Positions 18,022 through 27,700 of a DNA stretch of 64,000 bases are shown here, piece after piece. The translations under genes and the position numbers were made by a program. The stretch's first letter is position 1. The number at the start of each line of letters is the position of its first letter. The DNA comes from UBA4733 sp036734945 (GTDB lineage: Bacteria > Chloroflexota > UBA4733), in contig DAIMXP010000009.1 in assembly GCA_036734945.1 (NCBI GenBank), forward strand, positions 26,905 to 90,904, given 5' to 3'. A model generated the notes under the pieces. The model was not told where the DNA came from. It saw only the letters and a list, made by a program, of their open reading frames with translations, and ran no database searches.

Positions 18022-19249
18022 CGGTACGCTCCAGCTTCGTTGCCGCCAGTATCCAGACCGGATTGAGGGCGGCCAGGCGCTCGTCATCGGCGATCGGGAC
18101 GGCCCGCGCCACCTGTAATTGCACGAGCTCCTGCGGTCCCATACCCGACGCCGCCAGCCAGGCGCGGGCTTGCGCCAGATGATCCAGCGTCGTCAGGTTG
18201 AGCACCAGCCGCCCGCCTGGTCGTAAGCGCACCTGCACGGCAGCCAGCACTTCTCTCAACCGGCCGCCGCTGCCGCCGACGAATACGGCATCCGGCGTCG
18301 GCAACGGCTCCAGCGCCTCAGGGGCCTCACCCACAATCGCCTGCACGCCTGCCGCAGGAAAAGTGGCCAGGTTGGCCTGCAACACCGCGACCTGCTCCGG
18401 CGCGCGTTCTACCGCGTACACATCACCGCCGCAAAGGAGCGCGGCCTCGATGCTGACCGACCCGCTGCCCGCGCCAATGTCCCAGATGGTATCGCCGCGG
18501 TGCAGCCGCAGCTTGGAGAGACTCACCACCCGCACCTCCGCCTTGGTGATCTGGCCGCGCAGATGGGCAAAGGCGTCGTCGGGCAGGCCGAGCGTCAGCA
18601 ACGGGCGGCGAGGTTGGTCGCGCAGGAGCAGCAGGACATTGAGCGCCGCGAACGTCTGCCCCGGCAATTGGTAGAGCGTCGTCTCGATCAGTCGTTCCTC
18701 GGGGCCGCCGAGATGCTCAGCGACCACCGCCCGGCAGTCCTCCATGCCGGCAGCACGCAAGGCTGCAGCGATGACGCGCGGCGTGTTGTTATCGTCGGTC
18801 AGGAGGGCGACCTTGGCTGCTTCCAACGCTGGCTGGAGTACCGGCGCTAACGGTCGGCCGTGCGCGCTGAGGATCGCCGCGTCTTGCCAGCCGACACCGA
18901 CCCTGGCGAAGGCAAGCTGCACGGAGCTGACATGAGGCAGGATTCGCAAGCGGTCGGGACCAAGCTGCTTGCTCAGGTAGGCGCCGACCCCGAAGAAAAG
19001 GGGGTCGCCGGAGGCGAGGACGACCACCCGGCAGTGAGCGCTGTGCTGCTCAATCGCTGCCACGACCGCGCGGAGGTTGTCTGTAATCGCCAGCGTCTGT
19101 GCCGTATGGCCGCTAAACCAGGCCAGGTGGCGGTGGCCGCCGAGCAGCAGCTCCGCCTGATCCACGGCTGCCTGCGCCTCCGCGCTCAGTCCCTCCGGGC
19201 CCTCATCTCCGATGCCGACCACGGTCACCCGAAATGCCGCTGTGCTCAC
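18014..19249 (-). CDS. cbiET: Bifunctional cobalt-precorrin-7 C5-methyltransferase / precorrin-6B C15-methyltransferase, decarboxylating
   Basis: 411 residues, the CobL/CbiET fusion. The N-terminal CbiE methylase half (about 8-210) starts VVGIGDEGPEGLSAEA and contains VVVLASGDPLFFGVG. The C-terminal CbiT half (about 215-395) is a class I SAM fold with IWDIGAGSGSVSIEAALL and VFVGGSGGRLREVL. It methylates C5 and C15 and decarboxylates the C12 acetate. It overlaps cbiD by 4 bases. Confidence 0.95.
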   Translation of the reverse strand: MSTAAFRVTVVGIGDEGPEGLSAEAQAAVDQAELLLGGHRHLAWFSGHTAQTLAITDNLRAVVAAIEQHSAHCRVVVLASGDPLFFGVGAYLSKQLGPDRLRILPHVSSVQLAFARVGVGWQDAAILSAHGRPLAPVLQPALEAAKVALLTDDNNTPRVIAAALRAAGMEDCRAVVAEHLGGPEERLIETTLYQLPGQTFAALNVLLLLRDQPRRPLLTLGLPDDAFAHLRGQITKAEVRVVSLSKLRLHRGDTIWDIGAGSGSVSIEAALLCGGDVYAVERAPEQVAVLQANLATFPAAGVQAIVGEAPEALEPLPTPDAVFVGGSGGRLREVLAAVQVRLRPGGRLVLNLTTLDHLAQARAWLAASGMGPQELVQLQVARAVPIADDERLAALNPVWILAATKLERTDG

Positions 19250-20490
19250 GAGTGTGCCCCGTCCTGGCTACCGTCTGGCAGGAGCGTGGAGGCACTGCGC
19301 AGTGCTCGGGGGCGAGACAGTGCCGGCCCGACCAGAGTTCCTGCCGACCGCCCCGCCCGCCCCAGCACCCGACCGTCGAAGTCGAACATGATCACATCCA
19401 GGGTAAGCGCCCCTCCGACCTGTACCTGGCAGTGCTCCGCGACGTGTTCGCAGATGGCCGTAAAGAGTTGAGGAAAGCCGGCGGCGATGGTCAACTCCTG
19501 AACGTGCCGGGCGGTGTTGGCCTGACTGATCGCGGCGGTCAGTTCCGGTGTAGCGCCCGCCTCAGTAGCCACGGCAGCGAGGAAGACCGGATCGACCTGG
19601 TTGCCCGCGACGTGTGTCATCAAGTGTCCTTGCGCCATCTTGGCGTACTTGCCGATCATGCCGCAGAGATGGACTGTTTGCATGCCATGGTGTACTGCCC
19701 GTTGCAGGGCGAAGCCGGTGAATTCCCCCATCTCGATCAGCGCCATGTCTGATAGGCCGAGCAATTGCTGGCCGAAACGCTCGCTGCGCCCACCGGTGCT
19801 CATCAGCACTTCCCGAATTCCGTTCGCTGCCGCCACGTCAATGGACTGCCCAACGCTCGCCCGCCAGGCGGCGGTGGAGAAGGGCTGGACGATGCCGGTA
19901 GTGCCGAGAATAGAGAGACCACCGACGATGCCGAGCCGACCGTTGAGCGTCTTGAGCGCCAATTCTCGCCCCTGAGGGATGGAGATAGTCACGGTGAGAC
20001 CACGCTTGTGCAGCCGTTCACCGGCCAGGCTGCTGACGTGTTGCAGGATCATCTGCCGTGGTACCGGGTTGATGGCCGGTCCGCCAACTTCCAGGCCAAG
20101 GCCGGGACGTGTCACGGTGCCCACGCCTTCGCCTCCCCGCAACGTGATGCCGGGCGGGTCGGACCAGGCCACATCGGCACAGATTTCGGCGCCGTGCGTC
20201 ACATCGGGATCGTCGCCGGCGTCCTTGATCACCGAGCATTGCGCCTGCTGCTCGTGGAGCGTGCAACGCTGGAGAAGGAAACGCACCTGCCGGCCCGCCG
20301 GCAACGTGATGACAACAGACTCGGCTGGTTGGCCGACCAGCAGTGCCTGGGTCGCACCGAGTGCCGCCGCCGTGGCGCAAGCGCCGGTAGTAAAGCCGGT
20401 GCGCATCCCCTTGCCGCGTGGTTGTGGCACACCGCCGGTCACAACGATACCGTCCGGCGGGAGAGAGGTATCGGAGATATCGTCAGCCAT
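19246..20490 (-). CDS. cbiD: Cobalt-precorrin-5B C1-methyltransferase
   Basis: 414 residues. The family signature RTGFTTGACATAAALGA lies near 30-46, followed by VVITLPAGRQVRF and the central SIPQGRELALKTLNGRLGI. The later VHLCGMIGKYAKMAQGH is also a CbiD hallmark. It methylates C1 in the anaerobic route. The extended Ala/Arg-rich C-terminus is slightly longer than usual. Overlaps cbiET and the cobB-cbiC fusion. Confidence 0.95.
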   Translation of the reverse strand: MADDISDTSLPPDGIVVTGGVPQPRGKGMRTGFTTGACATAAALGATQALLVGQPAESVVITLPAGRQVRFLLQRCTLHEQQAQCSVIKDAGDDPDVTHGAEICADVAWSDPPGITLRGGEGVGTVTRPGLGLEVGGPAINPVPRQMILQHVSSLAGERLHKRGLTVTISIPQGRELALKTLNGRLGIVGGLSILGTTGIVQPFSTAAWRASVGQSIDVAAANGIREVLMSTGGRSERFGQQLLGLSDMALIEMGEFTGFALQRAVHHGMQTVHLCGMIGKYAKMAQGHLMTHVAGNQVDPVFLAAVATEAGATPELTAAISQANTARHVQELTIAAGFPQLFTAICEHVAEHCQVQVGGALTLDVIMFDFDGRVLGRAGRSAGTLVGPALSRPRALRSASTLLPDGSQDGAHS

Positions 20491-22615
20491 TGGGCTGCTC
20501 TTCCTCCGCAGCCGCCAGCAGCAACAGCGCGTTGACTGCCGCCACAGCCAGCGGCGTGCCGCCTCGCGTTCCTGTCACCGTGATGAAAGGTACCGTGCAG
20601 CGCAGCAGCGCTTCCTTGGACTCAGTGGCGGCGACGAAGCCTACAGGAATCCCGATAATGACGGCGGGGCGGGCGACGCCCGCCTGGACGAGGTCAAGCA
20701 GGGCCAGCAAGGCAGTGGGCGCGTTGCCGATGGCGACGACAGCGCCCTCCAACCGGGCGCCAAAGTGCAACATCGCTTCTGCCGAACGCGGAAAGCCGGA
20801 AGCCTGCGCGCGAGCGGCCACGGCACCGTCGTCGATGCCGGTCTGCACCGTACAGCCGAATCGCTCCGTGAGGCGGCGATTGACGCCGCTGACGACCATC
20901 TTGACGTCACAGAAGATGGGGCGGCCCACCCGCAGCGCTGCGACGCCGTCTGTCATCGCTTCAGGGTGGATCTGGATAAGCGAAGCGATGGCGGGATCAC
21001 CAACAGCATAGATCAGCCGGCGGGCCAGCGTTCGCTCTGCAGCAGTCCACGCCGTTCCAATCAATGCGTTATCGCTGATGGCCAGACTACGCCGCTCGAT
21101 CTCCGCGCCGGGCAGGCCATAGGTGCGCAGCAGGGACGGCGCCGCGAGTTGCCCGCTACGCTGGTACTCAGTCGTCGTCGTGGTGGCGGCTCTCTCGGCC
21201 TTTGGTTTCCCTTCAGTCGCGGCGTGCAACGATGTTGTGGATGGTTGCCAGGGAGATGCCGCCGCGCAAGCCTGGACAAAACGCGGCGCGAGGTGCGGGT
21301 CGCTGCCGAAGTGCAGGTGGATGTAGGAAGCAAGGACACTGCCGCTGCTGTACCCTTCCCGACGCGCCACGGGTCCGTCGATGTCGTAGGCTGCCATGTC
21401 CGCGTCCGGCGGTTCCCGTTGCACTGACCAATGGAACTCGTGGCCGGGCAGGCGCTCGCCCTGCTGCTGCAGCATCGTTGAACGGCGCGCCGTGACGGTG
21501 CGATAGCCCAGCGTCAGCCGGGCCTGCGTCATTGAGCATTCCAGTGGTACCAGGCCCGCCATAAGGTGTGTGTGGCTGTCGCGTTCAGTAAGGGACTTGC
21601 CGAGGTACATGGCGCCGCCGCATTCACCATAGATCGGCATGCCCTGCCGGGCGGCGGCGCGTAGCGACGCCAGCATGGACGTGTTGGCGCTCAGCTCAGC
21701 CGCGAACAACTCCGGGAACCCGCCGCCGATATAGACGCCCTGGGCGCCCTCCGGCAGTGCCGCATCCTCCAGCGGGCTGAATGGCAGCAGATCAGCGCCC
21801 CAGGCGCGCAGCAAATCGAGGCTGTCTTCATAGTAGAAATGGAAGGCGCGATCGCGGGCGACGGCGATGCGCGTGCGCACCGGCAGCGTCTTCTCCGGAA
21901 ACAGACCTGCGAGCGTGTCTTTCGGCAAGGCGACGTCGGGCAGCATGCGCAAAAGTCGTTCCAGATCGATGCCGCCCTCGATGGCGGATGCTGCCCGCTC
22001 CAGGAATGCCGTCGCGGCCGGGCCATCTGTAACCGGTATCAGCCCCAGGTAGCGCTCCGGCAGTTGCAGGCTGTCGTCGCGCCGGATCGCTCCCACCACC
22101 GGTACGCCCGTCTCCTGCTCGATGGCCGGCGCGATAGCCGCCAGGTGCGTATCGGAGGCAACGCGATTCAGGATAACGCCGGCCAGCGGTAGAGCCGGGT
22201 CGAAGGCGCGCACGCCGGCCACCAGTGCCGCGGCGGTCCGGGCCTGCCTGGCGACGTCCAGCACGAGCAGCACCGGCGCTCCCAGGGCCTTGGCGACCTC
22301 GACGGTACTTGCCCGTTCGCCTTCGCCCGTGCGGCCGTCAAACAGCCCCATCACGCCTTCGATCACGGCGATGTCGGCATCGACGGCAGAGCGTGCGAAG
22401 AGCGCCTGCAACACAGGCAGGCTGAGGAGCCAGCGATCCAGATTGCGACAGGGACGGCCGCAGGCGGCCGTGTGATAGGAGGGGTCGATGTAATCCGGGC
22501 CTACCTTGTATGGTTGGACCCGCAGGCCGCGCTTGCGGAGCGCCGCCATCAGACCGGTAGCAACTGTGGTTTTACCCGTGCCGCTCTGCATACCGGCAAT
22601 CACCACTGCTTTCAC
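20483..22615 (-). CDS. Fusion of cobyrinic acid a,c-diamide synthase and precorrin-8X methylmutase
   Basis: 710 residues. Residues 1 to about 455 are CobB/CbiA: P-loop GMQSGTGKTTVATGL, KVGPDYIDPSYH near 38, and a glutaminase domain with the Cys in YGECGGAMYLG near 330. After a low-complexity linker (about 455-492), residues about 493-705 are CbiC/CobH: TAAERTLARRLIYAVGD, SGVNRRL and AIGNAPTALLALLDL with GIPVGFVAATESKEAL. One polypeptide thus performs the methyl shift to the corrin acid and the a,c-amidation that follows it in the pathway. Overlaps at both ends. Confidence 0.93.
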   Translation of the reverse strand: MKAVVIAGMQSGTGKTTVATGLMAALRKRGLRVQPYKVGPDYIDPSYHTAACGRPCRNLDRWLLSLPVLQALFARSAVDADIAVIEGVMGLFDGRTGEGERASTVEVAKALGAPVLLVLDVARQARTAAALVAGVRAFDPALPLAGVILNRVASDTHLAAIAPAIEQETGVPVVGAIRRDDSLQLPERYLGLIPVTDGPAATAFLERAASAIEGGIDLERLLRMLPDVALPKDTLAGLFPEKTLPVRTRIAVARDRAFHFYYEDSLDLLRAWGADLLPFSPLEDAALPEGAQGVYIGGGFPELFAAELSANTSMLASLRAAARQGMPIYGECGGAMYLGKSLTERDSHTHLMAGLVPLECSMTQARLTLGYRTVTARRSTMLQQQGERLPGHEFHWSVQREPPDADMAAYDIDGPVARREGYSSGSVLASYIHLHFGSDPHLAPRFVQACAAASPWQPSTTSLHAATEGKPKAERAATTTTTEYQRSGQLAAPSLLRTYGLPGAEIERRSLAISDNALIGTAWTAAERTLARRLIYAVGDPAIASLIQIHPEAMTDGVAALRVGRPIFCDVKMVVSGVNRRLTERFGCTVQTGIDDGAVAARAQASGFPRSAEAMLHFGARLEGAVVAIGNAPTALLALLDLVQAGVARPAVIIGIPVGFVAATESKEALLRCTVPFITVTGTRGGTPLAVAAVNALLLLAAAEEEQPNG

Positions 22616-24750
22616 GACTGGAAGGCTCCAGGTCCTGTGCTGAGGGAAGCACCCGGCGCCAGAAGGGAGCGTACGGATTGCTCCAAAGCCTGACCGGCGA
22701 GGCCGGCGCCGGCACGCAACTGCTCCAACGGTAGGTAGCGAGCCGCCATAGCATTGGCGATCTCTCGGGCGAGGCCCAGCCGCGTGCGGCCGGCTTCGGT
22801 ATCCACTACCAGTGTCTGTCCTCCCCAGCGCGCCGTCCGCTGCTGGACATGGGCGGCAGCGGTCAACGCTGCCGCGAAGGGACCAACTCCGGCCAGGTTG
22901 ACATTGGCGCGGCCATCGCTGAGGAGTACCAGGAAAGGGATGCAGCCACCGCGTTGCCCGACGGCTCGCTCCAGCACACCGGCGGCCAGGTAAAGGGCCT
23001 GCGCCAGCGGTGTGCGACCGCCGGTCGGCAGCGTGGCGAGGAGACGCTCGGCCCGCTCCACGCTGTTGGTCGGTGGCAGCAGGAGGTTGGCGCCGCTGTC
23101 GCGAAACACGACCAGACCGACCTGATCACGCTTGCGATAGGCGTCCAGCAGCAGCGAGAGAATGGCGCTCTTCGTGGCGGCCATGCGATCAGCCGCTCCC
23201 ATAGAGCCGCTGGCGTCGACCACAAAGAGGATCAGGTTACGCATGTGCCGGCGGTGGACACGTTCACGCAAGTCGCAGGGCCGGAGCCGCAGCGCCAGTG
23301 CCGGCTTCGGCCCCGGGCCTTGCCGCCGTGTCAACTGGTACGGCGCCGCCGCTCGTATCGTCGGCGCCAGCGCCAGATGTCGGAGGGGACCGCTCGGCAG
23401 CCGACTGCCGACGTAGCTGCCAAGGTCGTCGGCAGTTGCTGCTGCGCCAGGCCGCCCGGAGCGCGACACCGCCGGGCGGAAGGCCCGCGCCGAACGTGGG
23501 AGAGGGCCGGGGGAGACGATGGGGAACGGGCTATCGGCAGCCGAAGTCCGGTCGGGGGCGGGCGGGGAAGGCGATGTACTTTCGGCGTTGTTCTCGCCGT
23601 TCGTCACCGAGGGCGGTGGCGATGACCCGCTCTCGCTGTCGCCGCTGTCCGGCTGTGTGCTGTCGGAAGTAGAGTCGCCGGCTTCGGCACTGCCTGGTTC
23701 CGGCGCAGTGGCGCCGTGCTCCTCCAGGAGTTGCTGCAACTGTTCCTGATCGACGCCTCGCTGGTCAAACGGTTGGCGGCGCTTGCGATGGGGCAGGGCG
23801 AGTTCTGCCGCCTGTCGAATGTCGTCGATGGTGACGCAGGTGCGGCCTGCAAGCGCGGCGAGCGTGCTGGCCGTGCGGTGCATGACGATGTCGGCACGCA
23901 GGCCATCCACGCCGAAGGCCGCGCAAATGCGCGTGATCACCTTGAGCAGGCCGTCGTCCAGCGTGACGCGGGGCAGCAATTCGCGCGCTTGCCGCAGGCG
24001 CTCCCGTTGGGCCGCTTCGGCGGCCGCCCAGACGGCGCCGAACGCTGTCGGGTTGCGCTCGAAGGCGATGCGGCGGCGCACGACTTCCGCCCGCTCGTCC
24101 GGGTCAGGCAGACCCGCCACTTCCACCATCAGGGCGAAGCGGTCCAGCAGTTGCGGGCGCAGGTCGCCCTCTTCCGGGTTCATGGTGCCGACCAGCAGGA
24201 ACTCCGCCGGGTGGCTCAGCGAGATACCTTCTCGCTCGACGTAGTTGCGGCCCATCGCCGCGACATCAAGCAGTGTGTCCACCAGGTGATCCTGCAACAG
24301 GTTCACCTCGTCGATGGCGAGGATGCCGCGGTTGGCGCGAGCGAGCAGGCCCGGCTCGAACTGCCGCCGACCCTCCTGAATCGCCCGCTCCAGATCGAGC
24401 GTGCCGACGACGCGGTCCTCGGTGGCGCCCACGGGCAACTCGACCATCGGCACTCGACGCTCCTGGCGGGGCAGCGTCTCGCCGCGGGACTGGCGCTCGG
24501 CGCAGTCGTCACACAGCGCCGTCGGGTCGTCCGGATCGCAGCCGTACGGGCAGCCCATCACCACAGCGATCTCCGGCAACAGGTTGGCCAGCGCGCGCAC
24601 CGCCGTGGACTTGGCAGTGCCCTTTTCGCCGCGAATCAGCACGCCACCCAGGCGCGGATTGACGGCATTGAGGAGCAGAGCGAGTTTCATGGGCTCCTGG
24701 CCGACGAGGGCGGTGAAGGGGTAGCTGGGACGCTGACGGTTAGCCGGCAT
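22612..24750 (-). CDS. Magnesium-chelatase-type AAA+/vWA fusion (ChlI-ChlD), putative cobaltochelatase motor
   Basis: 712 residues. The N-terminal AAA+ domain (about 1-340) has Walker A GEKGTAKST (near 42), Walker B LAIDEVNLL and the ChlI-type Cys-rich insert CPYGCDPDDPTALCDDCAE. A Pro/Ser/acidic linker spans about 345-420. The C-terminal vWA domain has the MIDAS DASGSM near 507. It lies directly downstream of cobN with an 11-base overlap, so it most likely energises cobalt insertion with CobN in place of CobS/CobT. No chlorophyll genes are nearby. Confidence 0.88.
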   Translation of the reverse strand: MPANRQRPSYPFTALVGQEPMKLALLLNAVNPRLGGVLIRGEKGTAKSTAVRALANLLPEIAVVMGCPYGCDPDDPTALCDDCAERQSRGETLPRQERRVPMVELPVGATEDRVVGTLDLERAIQEGRRQFEPGLLARANRGILAIDEVNLLQDHLVDTLLDVAAMGRNYVEREGISLSHPAEFLLVGTMNPEEGDLRPQLLDRFALMVEVAGLPDPDERAEVVRRRIAFERNPTAFGAVWAAAEAAQRERLRQARELLPRVTLDDGLLKVITRICAAFGVDGLRADIVMHRTASTLAALAGRTCVTIDDIRQAAELALPHRKRRQPFDQRGVDQEQLQQLLEEHGATAPEPGSAEAGDSTSDSTQPDSGDSESGSSPPPSVTNGENNAESTSPSPPAPDRTSAADSPFPIVSPGPLPRSARAFRPAVSRSGRPGAAATADDLGSYVGSRLPSGPLRHLALAPTIRAAAPYQLTRRQGPGPKPALALRLRPCDLRERVHRRHMRNLILFVVDASGSMGAADRMAATKSAILSLLLDAYRKRDQVGLVVFRDSGANLLLPPTNSVERAERLLATLPTGGRTPLAQALYLAAGVLERAVGQRGGCIPFLVLLSDGRANVNLAGVGPFAAALTAAAHVQQRTARWGGQTLVVDTEAGRTRLGLAREIANAMAARYLPLEQLRAGAGLAGQALEQSVRSLLAPGASLSTGPGAFQS

Positions 24751-27700
24751 TGCTGCCCCTGCCTTCCAGGTCGCCCTCGACGCTCAAGAAGAGGTCGCGC
24801 AACTGCGCGCGTCGCTCTGGATCGGGCTTCGCCCAGAGGCCGCGGTCCATCGCCTCCAGCAGCCGCTCGGTCACGTCGCGCAGTGCCCAGGGGTTGCTCG
24901 CCCGGAAGAACGCCTGAACCGCCGGGTCCAGCGCGTAGACTTCGGCGGTGCGGTCGTACATCCAGTCGTCCACGACATCGGAGGTGGCGTCGTAGCCAAA
25001 GAGGTAGTCTACCGTCGCCGCCATTTCCAGCGCCCCCTTGTAGCCGTGACGCTGCATCGAGGCGATCCACTTCGGGTTGACGACGCGGCTGCGGAAGACG
25101 CGCAGCGCCTCCTCTTTCAAGTCGCGCACGCGGGCGCGCTGCGGATCGGAGCTGTCGCCGAAGTAGCGGCGGGGAGTCTTGCCGGAAAGGGCGCGGATGG
25201 TGGCGATCATGCCGCCGTGGTACTGCAGGTAGTCGTCGGAGTCGAAGATATCGTGCTCGCGGTTGTCCTGGTTCTTGACCGCCACGGCCACCGTCGCCAA
25301 CTGCTCGCGGAAGGCGTCACGGGCGTCCGTGCCGTACTCCGTCGCCGTGTAGGCGTAGCCGCCCCAGTTGACGTAGGCTTCGGCGAAGTCATGGACATCC
25401 TGCCAGTTTTTCTCGTCGATCAGCGGCAGGATGCCGGCGCCGTAGGTCCCTGGTTTGCAGCCAAAGATGCGGTAGCCGGCGCGCTGCGCCGCCGCTTCCG
25501 GCGCCAGCCCTGCCTGCTGGTGGCGTTCCTGGTCCGCCAGGTAGCGTTTGCGGAGGAAGTTCTGCTCCGGCGGCTCGTCCAGACCGGCAACGGTGCGCAC
25601 CGCCTCGTCCATCAGCGAGATCAGGTGAGGGAACGCATCGCGGAAGAAGCCGGAGATGCGGCAGACCACATCGATACGCGGCCGGCCCAGCTCTTCCAGC
25701 GACATCGGCTCAATGCCGAGCAAGCGGCGGTTCTCCGCTTGCCAGCGTGGGCGCACGCCGAGGAGGGCAAATACTTCGGCGATGTCGTCGCCGTGGGTGC
25801 GCATGGCGCTGGTGCCCCAGATGGAGAGGCCGACTTGCTCCGGGTAGCGCCCTTCCTCTTTGAGATGGCGCTGCAGCAGTTCCTCTGCCAGTTGGCTGCC
25901 CACGCGCCAGGCGGCGAGACTGGGCAGGGTGCGCGGGTCGACGGCGTAGAAGTTCCGCCCGGTGGGCAGGACGTGGGCCATGCCGCGCGTCGGCGCGCCA
26001 CTCGGTCCAGCCGGCACGTAGCCGCCGGCCAGCGCGTGCAGCACATTGTCGATCTCCGCCTGGTTCTGGCGGAGGCGCGGCACGATCTCGCCGCAGACGA
26101 ACTGCAGCACCCGCGCGATGTCATCGGTCAGCGTCTGGTCGGGGCAACCAGCAGCGACTGCCCTGCCTGAGCTGTCGGTCGCTTCGTTGCCGGATGTTGT
26201 GACCAGCACCTCCCGCAGCACGCATTGCACAGCCTCGGGGGCAAAATCGTATTCCTGCAGGCCTGCCAGGAGGCGGTGACAGAGCGCGTCCACGGCCTCC
26301 AGCGCGTCGGCATGGGAGGCGAACACACTGGAAACCGGAGCGCCGTCTGACGGCGCGTGTGGTTCCAGCCGCTTTCCCGGCGCTTCCAACAGAGCGTCCA
26401 ATGACAAACCGAGCGCCGTGGCGACGCCGGCGCGCAGGCTCGGGATCTCCAGATTGGGGATACGGGTGAGACTCTGCAGTAGGCCGGTGAGTTGCTCGCC
26501 GGTTGGGACCTCCCCCAGGGTATGCAGGCCGTCGCGGATCTGGGCGCCGGTGAGTTCGCACAGGTAGCCGTCGATATCTTCCAGCAGGTGGGCGAAGTCC
26601 TTGCCCCGCAGTTCGGCGATGGCGACCGGCGTGCCATCCTCCGTCAGTTCATCGTCCCAGGCGTGGGTGTGGCCGTCGTGGCTACGCGTGAGCATGACCT
26701 TGAGATCGGCGTCCAGCTTGGCCTTTTTCAGCAACTCCCAGATCTGCTGCTGGAGCAGGGGCAGCTTGCTCGGATCGAGCTGTTCCACCTGGTAATACTC
26801 GTCCACCAGTTGGGCCAACTCGGCCAGCTCGGCGTAGCCGCCGGCCGTCGTCATCGGCGGGGTCATGTGGTCGACGATCACCGCGTGGGTGCGGCGCTTG
26901 GCCTGGGCGCCTTCGCCGGGATTGTTGATGATGAAGGGGTAGATCAGCGGCAGGTCACCGAGGAACTGGTCGGGATAGCAGGTCTCCGCCGGGCCGATGC
27001 TCTTGCCGGGCAGCCACTCCAGCGTGCCGTGCTTGCCCACGTGGACGATGGCGTCGGCGCCCCAGCCTGCCGGGTCGCGCAGCCAGCGATAGAGGGCGTG
27101 GTAGTGGTGGGGCGGCGGCAGGTCGGGCATGTGGTAGATCAGGTTGGGGTCCATGCCATAGCCGCGCGGTGGCTGCAGCGCCACGAAGACGTTGCCCAAC
27201 TCTAGCCCGGCCAGGGCGACATGGCCATCGTGGACATAAGCGCTGCCGGGCGCTGCGCCCCAGCGCTCTCGCATCTCCTGCTGGTTTTTGGCCGGCAGTT
27301 GCTCGTACCACTGGCCGTACTGCCTGGCGTGAACCTGTCCGGCGGCCTGCGCCAGTTGCGAGGGCGTGAGCAGTTCCGCGTCGTAGGAGCAGCGATCGAT
27401 CAAGGCGTGGAGCAGCGCATCGCCGCTCTCCGGTACGTGTTCCACCCGGTAGCCGGCCTGCTGCATGGCGGCAAACAGGCGGAGCAGGGAGGCCGGCGCG
27501 TCCAGCCCCACAGCGTTACCGATGCGCGAGGCCTTGGCTGCGGAGTTCGTCAGGACGAAGGCGACGCGCTTCTCGGCGTTGGGCTTGCGGCGCAGCACGG
27601 CCAGCCGCGCCGCCAGACCCACCAGATGCGCAATGCGCTCCGCATCGGGCGCGTAGTACACGGCCGTTGCCGCTGCGCCTTTTCCACGGCGGGCCGGCGC

